This document shows, piece by piece, positions 31,533-43,200 of a DNA stretch of 64,000 nucleotides. The translations under genes and the position numbers were made by a program. The stretch lies in assembly GCA_902651635.1 (NCBI GenBank), contig CACRSC010000084.1:602696-666695 (forward strand), read 5' to 3'. The notes below the pieces were generated by a model. That model had not been told where the DNA came from, made no database searches, and worked only from the letters and a program-made list of their open reading frames with translations. The DNA is from Mastigamoeba balamuthi. Taxonomy: Eukaryota > Evosea > Mastigamoebida > Mastigamoebidae. The stretch's first letter is position 1. The number at the start of each line of letters is the position of its first letter.

Positions 31533-31813
31533 TTCGCGAGGGAACTCAATCCATGAGAGACCAGTCTCACGAGGGGCTCAGTGGGATTGAACAAACTGTG
31601 AAATCAAGAGAACGGTCCTGTGCCCGCTGTGTGCCTATTACTGTGTTTTCAGCTGGTAGGGACTCCCGTTCGGGACTAGAGGACCGACCTGATGGCAGTA
31701 CACCAGCGGGGGTGAACTGCAGCAGAACAAGAAACCGCAGGGAAAGACATAGCAAGGCCACTGTGATCGTTCGCAATTGCTCGGTGGACAGCAGACAGCA
31801 CGGGCCGACAGGC

Positions 31814-33616
31814 CTACTGGCGCTTGGCGGGCAGGTACTTCTTCTTCTCGATGATCTCGCGCTGCGCACAGGGGCGAGAGGGAACAGCGTTAGCGTTGGC
31901 GCGAGTGCCGAGTGTCGAGTGTCGAGTGGGGCTCACCTGCATCCACCAGATGTCGCCGTTGGCGATGCCGCCGAGGCGCTTGGCCTTCTCGAGATAGTCG
32001 AGGGCCTCCTGGAGCTTGGCCTCCGCCTCAGCCACGGCGGCCTCCACGGCCTGGGCCGCCCTCTCTGCATCGCGGGCGGCCTCCTCCGATGCCTCCGCCG
32101 CCGCCTGCGCCTCGGCTGCGTTCTGCGCATTCCAGTTGTCAATCCGGTGCAACAACAACTGGCCTTCCAGACACTGTGTGGAGAGTGGAGAGTGGAGAGT
32201 GGAGAGTGGAGAGTGGAGAGTGGAGAGTGGAGAGTGGAGAGTGGAGAGTGGAGAGTGGAGAGAGTGAGGACAGCGGGGTAGTTACCCTCTCAGCCAGGGC
32301 CTTGGCAGCCTCAGCGGCCTCCCTGGCCTTCTCGCTCTTCTTGACGGCGGCGGCCTGGTTGATCTTGGCCTTGCGCAGGGGCAGGGGGTCCTCGGCGAGC
32401 AGCTGGTCGAGCTCGTTGGCCGCCTTGTTGCGCTTGACGACGCCCGCCGTCGAGTCGTTCTTGAGGCGCTCGAGCTCCTCCTTGCGGTCGTTGTACGCCT
32501 TCTCCTGCGCGTGCAGCTCGTCCAGCGCCTTCTTCTGCTCCTGCTCCGCGAACCACGCGGCCTCGGCGGCCTTCTTCGACTCGTCCGCCGCGCTCCTGGC
32601 CACGGCGGCCTTCTTGTTGGCCTCCACGACGGCCTCCTTGGCCCTCTGGGCCGCAGCCTGTCTCGGTCGCCCAAAACAACGGTTAACAACGCGTATGCGC
32701 AGCCGAGGGCGCTCCCGGGGCTTCGGGGGGAGGCGTGTGCGGAGGGCAGCGTGGGCATGGAGGCTGGGGGGAGTGCGACTCACGCGGCTGAGCTCGAGCT
32801 TGGCGTTCATGTCCTCGACGGCGCGCTGGGCGGCGTCGACCATCGCCTGGGCCTTGGCGATCTCCTCCTTGTTCTCGCCCTGCGGCGCGTTGATCACGTC
32901 GGGCTGCGCAGGCGCACGGGGCGTTCGCGTCAGCACCGATTTCGCAAATTGTGCTGAAATGAAATTGCAATTTGTTGTTGTGGTTTGAGAGCGGGTGGCG
33001 CACGATGGCGAACTTGTAGCGGAACATGGTGTACTCGACGAGCGACATGCGCTTGTTGAAGTCGGCGTCTGCGAGTGCGGCACGCGCGTGAGTGGAGTTC
33101 GCCGAGATGCGCTTCAGAGCAGAGAGGCGCACCGATGGCCCTGAACCTCTCGCGCATCTCGATGACCGTCATCGTCTCGCCCAGCGACTCGAGGAACTTG
33201 TGCGACCAGAACTCTGTAGGGGGAAGGGGCTCAGTGACAGCGTGCGCTGTGCCGGTGGGCGGCACCGTCGAGGTCGCAGCCGGCGGCCCTCTTGCTCTCG
33301 TCAAACTTGATGAACGACTGCACCCACCTGCACGGGCCCCCTCAGCAGGCGGCGCAGCGAGGGCGGGGGGAGCGCGTTGCCGCACCCCCAGAGGTTCTCG
33401 GCCTCGGGCTCGAGCTTGTCCCAGAAGCCGTTGAGCATCCTGCAGGGGAGCGGAGGGCCCCAGAGCGCCAGAGCGCGTGGGGGGTCAGGAGGAGCAGCAG
33501 AGGAGGCGAACGAGAGGAGGGGCCCAAGGGCAGGCGCACCACTTGGCCTGGTCGGCGTAGCTCTTGGTGCAGATGAACTGCCACTTCTCGAGGAGCTCTG
33601 CGGGGATGCGCGACAT
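31814..33616 (-). CDS. abpB: 34-kDa-type calcium-regulated actin-bundling protein
   Basis: Starts MSRIPAELLEKWQFICTKSY at 33616; several short introns. Colinear with Dictyostelium ABP34 in three parts. The N-terminal helical region includes MLNGFWDKLEPEAENLW. An EF-hand loop DADFNKRMSLVE is followed by YTMFRYK, where Dictyostelium has an EF-hand followed by YLLYQYK. A long Ala/Glu/Lys coiled coil (ARSAADESKKAAEAAW, RKEELERL) is much longer than in the 34-kDa protein. The ending GDIWWMQREIIEKKKYLPAKRQ is split by an intron and mirrors the IWWMNRDLEEKKK end of the known protein. It cross-links actin filaments and is inhibited by calcium in studied amoebae. One intron (about 32123-32285) carries a 7-bp minisatellite. 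The 3' end was copied to 29.6-30.05 kb. Confidence 0.85.
32178..32261 (+). repeat. 7-bp minisatellite, 12 units
   Basis: Twelve perfect tandem copies of GTGGAGA lie inside an intron of the actin-bundling gene. The duplicated copy at about 30000 has only one or two imperfect units. Confidence 0.95.
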
Positions 33617-33973
33617 GGTGCGGGTGGGGGGCGCTGGCTCTCTGCCTTGTTCTCTGTTGTGTTGTGAGGAAAAGCGAATGGGACCGTTGGTGACGTTGTG
33701 AGAAGATATTTTCCCCCAGATTCCGTCGGGACCGCTGCGACAATATTCCGGTTCCAGTATAGCAAAAGCCGCACGAACATGGCCTTTGTCGCGCAACTGC
33801 CCGCTGCAGCCGAGGGATCTTCACCAATTTTTGGACTGAGCGGATTCGGAAGAGCCGGATCCGCAATACAATAGCCGATACAGCCAGTATTCCTCTTTGT
33901 CGCCTTCGAAGGGTGTGGGCCCCACACTCAGCCCTCTGCCGCAAGCTCCCAGCCACCTGCTCCCCCTCCCCCC
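33617..33973. other. Divergent promoter region
   Basis: A 357-bp interval between the actin-bundling start and the VPS26C start, which are transcribed away from each other. No clear TATA box or gene is seen. Confidence 0.5.
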
Positions 33974-35278
33974 ATGTCGTCTCCCGTGCTCGACGTGCGC
34001 CTGTCGCGCGCCGACCACGTCTACAGGCCGGGCGAGAGCGTCCGGGGGGCCGTCTGCGTGTGGGTCCGGGCAGCCACGTCGCACAGCGGCCTCGGCCTCT
34101 GCTGCGAGGGCGCCGTGGCCTCCCAGAACGTCGTCTTCTCGTTCGGCACCGGCGGCGCCCTGGCCAAGCCCGTCTCGCTCGTCCAACACGCGCTGGCGGT
34201 CGCCCCTGCGGGCAAACTGTGCGCTGTTGTGACTGATCTGGGGGACCTCTGCAGTTTATGTGCAGTTTTTCACACGCGGCAAACGCGTTTTGGCCCATGT
34301 GCGTCTGTACGCGCGCAGGCACGAGGGGGCAAACGAGCTGCCGTTCGAGTTCAAGCTGGAGCCGCTGCTGGGCCAGCAGCTCCACGAGTCGTACAAGGGG
34401 TGCTTCCTCACCGTCTTGTACAGCATCAAGGTCAGCGCCACCCTCCCCCGAGAGCACGAGAGCAGAGACCCAGCGGGGAGGGTCAACTCACTGAGCGACG
34501 TCACCACACCACCCCTACGCGCGCAGGCCACGTTGTCCCGCGGGATGCTGTCTCGTGACGTGTCCAAGGCCGTGGATCTGATCGTCGAGGTCCCCGTGCG
34601 AACACAAGCAGCAGCACCGACGTGGGGGAGCGGGGCTCACACTTGCGAGGCACAGGGGCAGGGGAGGGACACGGAGACACCGCAGCTGAGCCCCTCGTTC
34701 TTCATGAGCTCCGACGGCGACAACTCGGCGCCGCGGTACAGGCTCGAGGTCGCGCTCGACTCGCTGGTCTGCGACCCCGCGAGGCCCTTCACCGGCACGC
34801 TGGCCGTCCGCGAGTGCGCTGTGCCCATCGAGTCGATCGACCTGAGGCTCGACCGCGACGAGGTGATCGGCTCCGGCGCCCAGGCGGTCCGCAGAGGTGC
34901 GCAGGCAGCCCATCCCAGCGTTGGGCAGAGACAGCGCACGGCTCACCGGCCGGGGCTGGTGGCCCGGAGGGCCCAAGAGTCCGAGGTCGTCCGCATGCAG
35001 GTGGCCGACGGGGACGTCGCGCGAGGGACGAAGCTGACGCTGTTCTGCATCTTCCCGAGGCTCCACGTGTGCCCATCGCTCTCCACCAGCATCTTCCGAG
35101 TCGAGTGGAAGGTCCGCTGCAGCGGCCGGATTTTTACGGTCTTCTCATCCATCGTTTTTCCATTCCGCAGGCCAGCGTCGTGCTGAAGCTCCAGGGCCGC
35201 CAGCCCTTCGTCAGGACGGTGCCCCTTAAGATCGTGAGGCCCGACAACAACAGCAACAACACCAACACCAGTGCATAG
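33974..35278 (+). CDS. VPS26C: VPS26C (DSCR3), arrestin-fold subunit of the Retriever/Commander complex
   Basis: At least five exons. The N-terminus (LDVRLSRADHVYRPGESVRGAV) matches the first strands of human VPS26C (LDIKIKRANKVYHAGE). Then come PFEFKLEP, SYKGCFLTVLYSIKV and TLSRGMLSRDVSKAVDLIVEVP, matching its TYHGVFVNIQYTLRC and SLLAKDLTK region. The C-terminal lobe has VRMQVADGDVARGTKL, FCIFPRLHVCPSL and FRVEWKV, close to IQIADGDVCRG and VFPRLFTCPTL. The end is VPLKIVRP plus an Asn-rich tail (NNSNNTNTSA). These marks separate it from VPS26A/B and from ordinary arrestins. Retriever recycles membrane cargo from endosomes. Confidence 0.88.
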
Positions 35279-35490
35279 AAACAAGGGGCACGGCGTGTAT
35301 GGAAAACGCTGGGCCACATCTCCTTTCCAAGAGCCGTCTGCCGTCTTTGAGCCGCGATCGACCGGGTCTGTGGATGCATACTGGCATGCTTCTTGATTCG
35401 AGGAGCATCGCTTGATTCGTACCAGCATTGCGCGAAGAAAGAAACGTTTGATATTCGGAGAAAGAAGAAAAAGAAGCGGCACGCGGAGAC

Positions 35491-36003
35491 ATGCTCGAGA
35501 ACATCAAGCGCGCTGTGAGGAGGATCAGGGCGTCGGTCTTCGGCGCCGCGCACTCGGTCGCGTCGACCCGCGGGCGCCGCGAGCGCTCGGACGCGGCCCT
35601 CGCGGCCGCGTTGCAGCGCCAGGAGATCGCGATGGCCGCGTTCGAGGAGGCCTCGCGGTCCGGAGTCCAGTTCACGGGCGCGGCCCCGGCGTTCGTCTTC
35701 GCGGTCCCCAGCGCGCCGCCGGCTGTGCCGCAGCGTCGCGAGCACGGCAGGAGGGCCGCGGAGGACGCCGAGGCGCTGAGCAGGCTGCCGACGCGCGAGT
35801 GGAGCCAGAGGGACGCGGAGAGCAAGGGCCGAGGGGACGAGGGCGAGGCGAGCAGGTGCGGCATCTGCCTGAGCGACTACGAGGTCGGCGAGGTCGTCAG
35901 GACACTGCCGTGCCTGCACGGCTTCCACGCCGAGTGTGTGGACAGGTGGCTGCTCTCTTCGGACGCTCACTGCCCCGTCTGCCGCTGCGCTGCTCTGCCG
36001 TAG
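35491..36003 (+). CDS. RING-H2 finger protein, probable E3 ubiquitin ligase
   Basis: A single exon of 170 codons. The basic N-terminus ([18 protein letters not shown]) and Ala/Arg-rich middle are probably disordered. The C-terminal RING-H2 domain (residues about 122-166) reads [12 protein letters not shown], then [16 protein letters not shown] and HCPVC, giving C3H2C3 ligands with all eight present. The Trp of DRWL is the usual E2-contact residue. No transmembrane segment is visible. The tRNA gene lies about 40 bp downstream. Confidence 0.88.
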   Translation: MLENIKRAVRRIRASVFGAAHSVASTRGRRERSDAALAAALQRQEIAMAAFEEASRSGVQFTGAAPAFVFAVPSAPPAVPQRREHGRRAAEDAEALSRLPTREWSQRDAESKGRGDEGEASRCGICLSDYEVGEVVRTLPCLHGFHAECVDRWLLSSDAHCPVCRCAALP

Positions 36004-36044
36004 GTCGAAAACAATCGATTTCTTGGCGCTAGCAGAAGAAAATT

Positions 36045-36115
36045 GGGCTCTGCCCGGAATCGAACCGGGGCCACCTGTACCCTAAACAGGTATTTTACCA
36101 CTAAACTACAGAGCC
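36045..36115 (-). tRNA. tRNA-Pro (anticodon AGG)
   Basis: The minus strand folds into a full cloverleaf of 71 nt: acceptor GGCTCTG/CAGAGCC, anticodon stem CCTGT/ACAGG with loop TTAGGGT, and T arm CCCGG/CCGGG with loop TTCGATT. There is no intron and no encoded CCA. A TTTT run just after the 3' end on the same strand suits RNA polymerase III termination. Confidence 0.95.
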
Positions 36116-36306
36116 AATTGACAAAAGAGAAAGTATTTCCGGTAAAACTGTAACAAACCCGAAACAAAACAAATTTGTTCAAGTAGAGTCGATGTGCGAA
36201 GGCTGGGAATCCGAACTAGCATGATTGAACACGGTTGGTGCTCTTTGTGAACTTATCCAACGATGGTTTGACATAATCACCAGATTTCTGCCAAATCACA
36301 CTAAGT

Positions 36307-39300
36307 TTATTGTATGTTATTATTAGACCAATAACCAATGATGCAGGAGATTGTGACAATACAAAGACTCGATGAAGAGGCATCACTGGCTTCCATTGGA
36401 AAGTAGTTAATGTGGTTTGATACCGAACTGTACTCTGAAGAATCCATCGATGAAGCTAGAACGCAATTCGGACCCGGTGGGTCATCAGCTGTGTAGGGCA
36501 AGAGGCAGCGGCACTTGTCACAACCTTTACCACCATCACATTGCTCCCAAGGATCCACCCTGGTGTTCCCACATAGCTTCTGGCAACTAAATCTCGATGT
36601 GTTTATGCACCTGGATGCTCGTTTCCAGGAATTCTTTTCTGGGTTGCCTGAACAGGTGCTCTGAGAGTATAAAAATGTCGTTGATGTGTTCTCATCACAT
36701 TCCAGTACCCACATCATGGCGATTGACATATCTGGTCTCTGTTGTTGCATCACCGGAGGCAGAGACTCCACACTGTCGCACCAGCCAGATCGTCTCCAAT
36801 GGACCTCTGTTATGTTGCCTGTACACGAAGAACCAGAGAATACTGTCTCGAATTCACCATCTGGTAGAAACAGCGGCATTTGGGCCTTAGACCCCACATA
36901 CATGCTGTAACTCTTGCTGAGCGAGTCACTGGATCGCCTGCACTCCGTATTTACAGCTTCACACAATAAAACAGGACCCAGATGAGCACCAATAAGTGTG
37001 TAAGGGTCACATATGGGCGAGTCATAGAATAGAACCAGGGCAGGCGTCGTAGTTAACTCTGTAGGAGAGCAATCCGACTGAGGGACTGCATAGGGAGTTG
37101 AGCCACTCCTGCAGTGACAGTTGGTATCACAGCCGATTCCACTATCACACTGCTCTCCAGAGTCAACTGTCCTGTCTCCGCAGGTTCCGCACCCTGCAAT
37201 AGGTGGAAGGCGTGGCGTGTAGCCAAGGGCGCACGTGCAATTGGCCAGGCAGCCAGTGGTGCTGTCGCACTGCTCTCCCACCTCTGTGATTCCATTGCCG
37301 CAGAGGGTCATGTTGCTGATGCTGCATCTGAAAACCATGTTCCCGTTATGCTCCAGAACGCACGTGTTAAGAATGAACCCTATCAGACTCTGCGGTGATT
37401 CCCCAAGCTCTGTAATTCCGCCACTGGAGCACTGGCTTTTCGGATACGTCCACTCAATTGCATTTGAGTCCGTGCATGTTATCACTGTGTTGCCACCACA
37501 TAGGGGTTGCCACATTGTGTAGGCCGGCACATCATTGCACTGGTCCGTCTCATACCGGTACGTGACGAGACCAGCGGGAAGACTCCTCCATGGGGTGGCA
37601 TGACAATCGGCATATGATGAGCCGCCGAACCTGCTGTTCACGCAGCCGTCCTGGCAGGGAACGCTGCTGTACTCCACCGATTGCTCCATCGAAGTCGGAG
37701 CTCCCGCTATGTTGCAGTCACGCTCGGCATAGTGTCGGGTCTGGCGTATCAGCAAAAAGTCTGGTGTGCAGTTGTGCGTGCCGCTGTACCTAAAGCCCCG
37801 AGGGCAAGTGCAATAACTGGAGCACATGTAGCCATCGAACTCACACTGTTCACCATAATCGAGCACTCCGTTGCCACATTGAGAGCACTTCTCGCACACA
37901 GAGCCCTCCGAGCAGTTGAGCAGCAGACGAGTACTCGTGTTCGAGTGATTGCCTATGCAACTGGGGCTCTCGAAGTGCCACTCGGTAACATGCGTGTCAT
38001 TGCAGGCGACAATGGATCCGTTGAGGCACACATTCTGCAGGCGGTACGAGACGCGTGTCCTTCCTGGTATGTCGTTGCAGTCACCAGAGCACGTTGCAGT
38101 CCACAGTCCCACTTCTGGTGGCACATCAACGAAGTGGTCGCAACTCGTCTGAACCCACAGGGAGCCAGTCGTTCTGGAGCAGCCAGCAGAGCACGAGACC
38201 TCTGGGACACTCTTAATCCAGTCGGACGCAATCGCCGTCCCAGCGCAGTGCTCGCTCGTGAAGTACTGAACGAGAACATTTGTTATTGGCTCGCAGCTTG
38301 CCTGCGGCTCGTCGAACTGCCTGAACCAGTCCTCGCAGACGCACTGAGCTGTGCAACCCACCCCGCCATCACATTGCTCTTCCAGATCGCAGGCTCCGTC
38401 TCCACAGTAGCCACACGAGATCGATCGCTTCCTCTTGGGGGTGTACGCAATGCCCGCACCTTCTGACGTTGAACCCACGCACTTGCAAGCAGAATCGCAT
38501 CCAAGTCCGCGGTCGCACTCCTCGCCGGGCTCTGTTCGACCGTTTCCGCACAATCCAACACTCGTGTTCGAAAATATGCAGGCCTGGCTGTATGATGACG
38601 ATACAGTGCGCACACAAACCTCGTTGGAGATGTTGCAGCCCTCGTGCTGAGACCACGAGATGCTATCCACTCCCGCCGAGCAGTTGGTATCTTCTACAGC
38701 AAATTGAAGTCGGAGGAGCCCGGCTGAGTAGCGAGAGACCGTATGGCCACAACGAGTGGAGACGGAGTGGTTGCTCGCAGGATCCCAGGCGCAAGTTCCA
38801 CTGTCCGAGAATGCCATCGAAGCGCATGCCTCGGTGGCCGTCTCACCGAGAACCAGAGAGGACGGCTCTCCGGAGCAGTCACGCGCGGGGAAGGACATCA
38901 GCAACACTGGGACGACTGACATTGGTTGGCACCCCGACTGCCTCGGCTGCATTGGTGTCCACAGAGGCAGGCAGCGGCACGACGTCTGGTTGCAACCCGC
39001 GCCCCCGTCGCACTCCTCCGCTCCCTCGACAAACGCGTTGCCGCAGCTGGTATGCGGGTTGTAACACATCTCGCTGACCGGGCTGCCCAGAGTCGCATCG
39101 GCGTTCAGCAAGCGCCTCCGCGGGCTGCCCACGGGGCTGCAGCCGTCGAGGCGCTGCTCGACGACCTCGTTCTCCCCCAGGCAGGTCACCATCGTGGAGC
39201 GCACCAGAGGGCAGAGGCCACTGGCAACCCACGACGCGTACGCGGGGAGGCCCTGGCACCCGTGCGTTCCGTGCCTCGCCCTCCTCTCGAAGTACCCTAG

Positions 39301-40009
39301 CGGCAGCGAGCCGATGTCGGGGAACACAGCTGCGGGGCCGCAAATCGACGTAACCCATGCCAGATCGGTGCCGTCGTCGGTGGCGTTTGCGCAGGTGATC
39401 GTCGTGCCGCTGCAGTGGCTGGCCGCGACGGAGTCGGCTGTCACCGTGCGCAGGCTGCTCGGGGGGCACCCGGGCTCCGAGAAGACCCACGTGACCCGAG
39501 GGATCTGCACGTTGCCGCTGGGCTGGCACGACCAGCTGTTGCACTGCGACGGAGCGTAGCCCCTTGCGCACTTGCAGTTGCTCTGGCACATGCCGCCAAA
39601 TCGGCCATGCAGCCCCCTGACCTCGCAATCTTCGCCCTCGTCGAGCACACTGTATGTTGAAATGCGCCGCAGAGTGAACCGAAAAGGAAAACAAAAACGT
39701 TCATGTTGTGAAACATGAAATACAGCAACAGCAGAAGCACCTGTCGCCGCAGACACCGCAGGAGAGGCTCCGCGGGGCCGTGGGGCGGAAACCGAGAGCA
39801 GCGTTGCAGAGGCACGTGATGGGGTCGCAGCCAGCGCCCCCGTCGCACTGCTCGCTGCCCTGCAGTCGGCGATCACCGCAGGCACCCGTGGAGCTGCTGG
39901 CGTTGCCGCTGCTGGCCTGAGAAGACGCCCGTGTCGATGCCACGAGGACAAGCAGCACGAGAACGGCGAACAGACTTCCGACACGCGCCGAAGGAGAAGG
40001 AAGAAGCAT
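36307..40009 (-). CDS. Large cysteine-rich surface protein 1 (eight CGNGxxDxGEQCD repeats)
   Basis: Exons 39741-40009 and 36307-39649 flank a 91-nt intron and give 1,203 residues. The start at 40009 places a signal peptide (SLFAVLVLLVLVASTRAS) at the N-terminus; a Met 19 codons upstream is possible. The mature part has eight copies of a Cys-rich unit such as CGDRRLQGSEQCDGGAGCDP, CGNGITEVGEQCDSTTGCLAN and CGNTRVDPWEQCDGGKGCDK. This is the family annotated as Myxococcus cysteine-rich repeat. Between them are longer Cys-containing domains with many N-glycosylation sites. The short hydrophobic end (LCIVTISCIIGYW) could be a GPI signal. The probable role is adhesion or an outer coat. It is tandem with the next gene and paralogous to 47432-51237. 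Confidence 0.85.
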
Positions 40010-40285
40010 CGGGGGGGTCTCCGTCGTCTCGGTGACTTCGCCTGTGACTGTCCGGAAAATATCCAATTTGGGCTGTATCTCATATCTCGTGCGATTGCGT
40101 CATCCTCAATTAATCAGTGTCCCTTCAGCGAACCTCAGCGGATATGTTGTCTGCTCGAACCACCCTCGCGTCTGGTTCGCTCTCCAACACTCCGTAAATC
40201 TGAGTTGTTATCCCCCACAAACACAGACTGAACACAATCGTTTGCAGTTCCGCGTTCCATCGGATCGAACACTGATTATCAGTTC

Positions 40286-43200
40286 TCACTTGGTAGAATA
40301 GAGACAAACGGAGCCCGAGAGGTGTAAAAGAGCGACGGCGAGGGCCACCACTGGTGCACGTGGGGACAGGCGAGAAGAGACGCTGACCGCGGACATCGCC
40401 TTGCTCGGGTGCTGTGCTTCCGAGCTGGCCATGGAGTGCGAGTGGGCGGCCACCGAGGACAGCAGATGGCACCCAACGCCCGGCGGATCGCTGCTAGCAT
40501 ACGGGGCGGCGCAGCGGCACTTGTCGCACCCCAGCCCGCCGTCGCACTGCTCCCACGGGTCCACGCGGCCGTTGCCGCACAGCCTCTGGCATCGCGACGT
40601 CGACGACGGCGTCCTGTTGGCTACGCACGAGCCCGTGTTCTCCACAGAGGCGCGAACAGGGGCGCCCGCGCAGGTGCTGTCGGTATAGAACAGCATCGTC
40701 GAGGTGTTCTCGTCGCACACCACAGCCCATGCAGCGACACGCGAGCCGTGGCGACCGGGAGCGTGCTCGGCCCCTGTGCACCTGCCAGGCCGCCTCCAGT
40801 GGCGCTCCGACGGCTCTCCCGAGCACTGCGTGCCGGCGAACGTCGTCTCGAACAATCCGTCTGGCAGCGTCTGCGGGAACCGGGCACTGTCTCCGACAAG
40901 CGAGCTGAACCGCAGCGAGCTCTGCGCGCCGCGAACAGGCCTGCACTCGACATGCGCAGCGTCGCAGAGCGGTACGGGCGCCAGGCGGACTTCCACGAGC
41001 GCGGAGGCGTCGCACGACGCCGAGTCGTAGACGAGGACCAGCGCAGGCGCTGTCTCGTTGCTGGTCACGCGGCAGCTTCTCCGCGGGTGCTCGAAGGGCA
41101 CGGAGCCGCTCCTGCAGCGGCAGTCGGCGCCACAGCCAGTGCCGCTGTCGCACTGCTCTCCGATGTCCACCGTCCCGTCCCCGCACATACCGCATCCGGC
41201 TGCCGGTGGACGGCGCTGTGTGAAGCCAGATGCGCACGAGCAGTTGCCCAGGCAGTCTGACGTGCCGTCGCACTGCTCGCCCGGGTCGACGATGCCGTTG
41301 CCGCACAGTGTCATTGCGCCGATGCTGCACTGGCACTTGTGGTACTGGAACCTCGTCGAATCTATCGTGCACTCGTGGAGCAGGAACCCCTGCATGCTCG
41401 TGATGCCGCCGCCTCCGCACTGCATGCCCGAGTAGGTCCACAGAATAGCGTTGTCCTCAGTGCACGTGACCGACATGCCAGCGCCGCAGAGCGCGTACCA
41501 TGTGGCACTGGTCGGAACACCATCACACTCCCCGAACGTGTAATCGACGAGGCCTGCTGGGAGCTGAGTCCAGGGCTCGTCGTTGCACGTGACGACCTCG
41601 AATCCCTTGCCCGTCACGGCGAGCGAGCAGGGCGCGGGATGCGCCGTGCCACTGAGCTCGGAATATTGCTCTACGAAGTTCGGAGCCCCGCTGCAGTTGG
41701 GCGAGGCGTAGTGCAGCTTGTGGCACACAACTGCGACATCGGGCTCGCAGCTGCGCGTGCCGTTGGACCGGTAGCCCGTCTCGCACACGCAGTCCCGGCA
41801 CTTGCTCCCGCCGATCTCGCACTGCTCACCGGGGTCGAGAACGCCGTTGCCGCACTTGAAGCACTGCTCGTAGGCGGCGCCCTCCGCGCAGCCGAGCAGA
41901 AGGCGCACGGTCGCGTTCGAGGGCACTCCGGCGCACTCGGGGCTGCCGTACAGCCGCTCTGTGACGTGCGTCGCATTGCAGGAGACGATGGAGCCGTTGA
42001 CGCACACGTTCTGCAGGCGGGAGACGTAGCGGATGACTATCCCGTCAGGCCAGTTGTCCCCGCAGCTTCCCGTATACGCCGTCGAGAGAAGTCCGGCCCG
42101 GGACACGGCCCAGTCACGCCTATTGCACTGCGTGGACTGCCACAGAGAACCCGCCACTCGCACACAGCCCGATACACAGTCGACTTCTGGCACAGAGTCC
42201 GTCCACTGCGAGGCGATGGCGTGGCCTCTGCAGCCACTGGACGCGTGGAGCTCCACGAGCTTGCTCACCGCGGGCTCGCAGACCCCCTGGGAGCCGTCGG
42301 ACAGCCTGTACCCGTCCTTGCAGACGCACTGGCCAGAGCAGCCCGTGCTGCCATCGCACTCCTCCGTCAGGTCGGTGATGCTGTCCCCACAGAAGCCGCA
42401 GGAGGACGATCGGTCGATCTTGGGGGAATAGCCAGCCCCTGAGTCAGAGCCGGCACCCAGGCACTTGCACCCATCGCCGCATCCCTGGCCCCCGTCGCAC
42501 TCCTCTCCAGGCTCTGGCTTGCCGTTGCCGCACAGCGAGACGCTCGCATTGACGGGAATGCAGAGAGAAGTATGAGCGCAAGCCTCGTCGGAGAGGTCCT
42601 GTGGCGGCCAGTGGGCCAGAGCATCGCCACTTAGCGTGTGGCAGTGGCTCTGGCGAGACCACGACACAATCTTCGCCCTCTCTGTGCAGTTGACATCGTC
42701 CACATCGTAGTGCAGCTCGAGGAGCCCGCCAGAATAGCTCGGGGCGGCGTGCCCACAGCGCGACGCGAAGGACTGGTTGCGCCTGGCGTTGAAGACGCAC
42801 CTTCCTCCCGCGTCTCCATAGTCCTCTGGAAGGCACCTGAGGGCGGCAGTCTCCGACAGGAAGACCGTCGACGGCTCTCCGGAGCAGTCGCGGGTGGGGA
42901 ACGAGAGAAGGAGCTTCGGGACGACAGACATGGGCAGGCAACCGGACTGCCTCGGCTGCCTGGGCCTCCACAGCGGCAGGCAGCGGCACGACGTCTGGTT
43001 GCAGCCCGCGCCACCGTCGCACTCCTCCGCTCCCTCGACAAATGCGTTGCCACAGCGCGGGCGCGGGTCGAGGCACCGCACTCGCATCGAGACGCCCAGG
43101 ACCACGGCGCGGTTCAGCAGGCGCCTGCGCGGGAGGCCCACGGGGCTGCAGCCGTCGAGGTCCTGCTCGACGACCTCGTTCTCCCCCAGGCAGGTCACCA

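Larger units (their letters stand above)
30131..32180 (+). repeat. Tandem duplication, unit B
   Basis: This is the second unit of the duplication, holding surface gene copy 2 and the 3' end of the complete actin-bundling gene. The end is approximate; similarity to unit A continues past the minisatellite for some tens of bases. Confidence 0.7.

Noticed and set aside
33974-35278. A generic arrestin or retromer VPS26 label
   Set aside because: The ADGDV and FPRLxxCP motifs and the C-terminal VPLKIVRP match VPS26C specifically.
39741-40083. N-terminus obtained by reading gene 1 as one uninterrupted frame from 40083
   Set aside because: That frame passes through the 39650-39740 intron and gives an Arg/Ala-rich nonsense N-terminus. 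The other frame gives a signal peptide and the first Cys repeat, as in the two paralogues.
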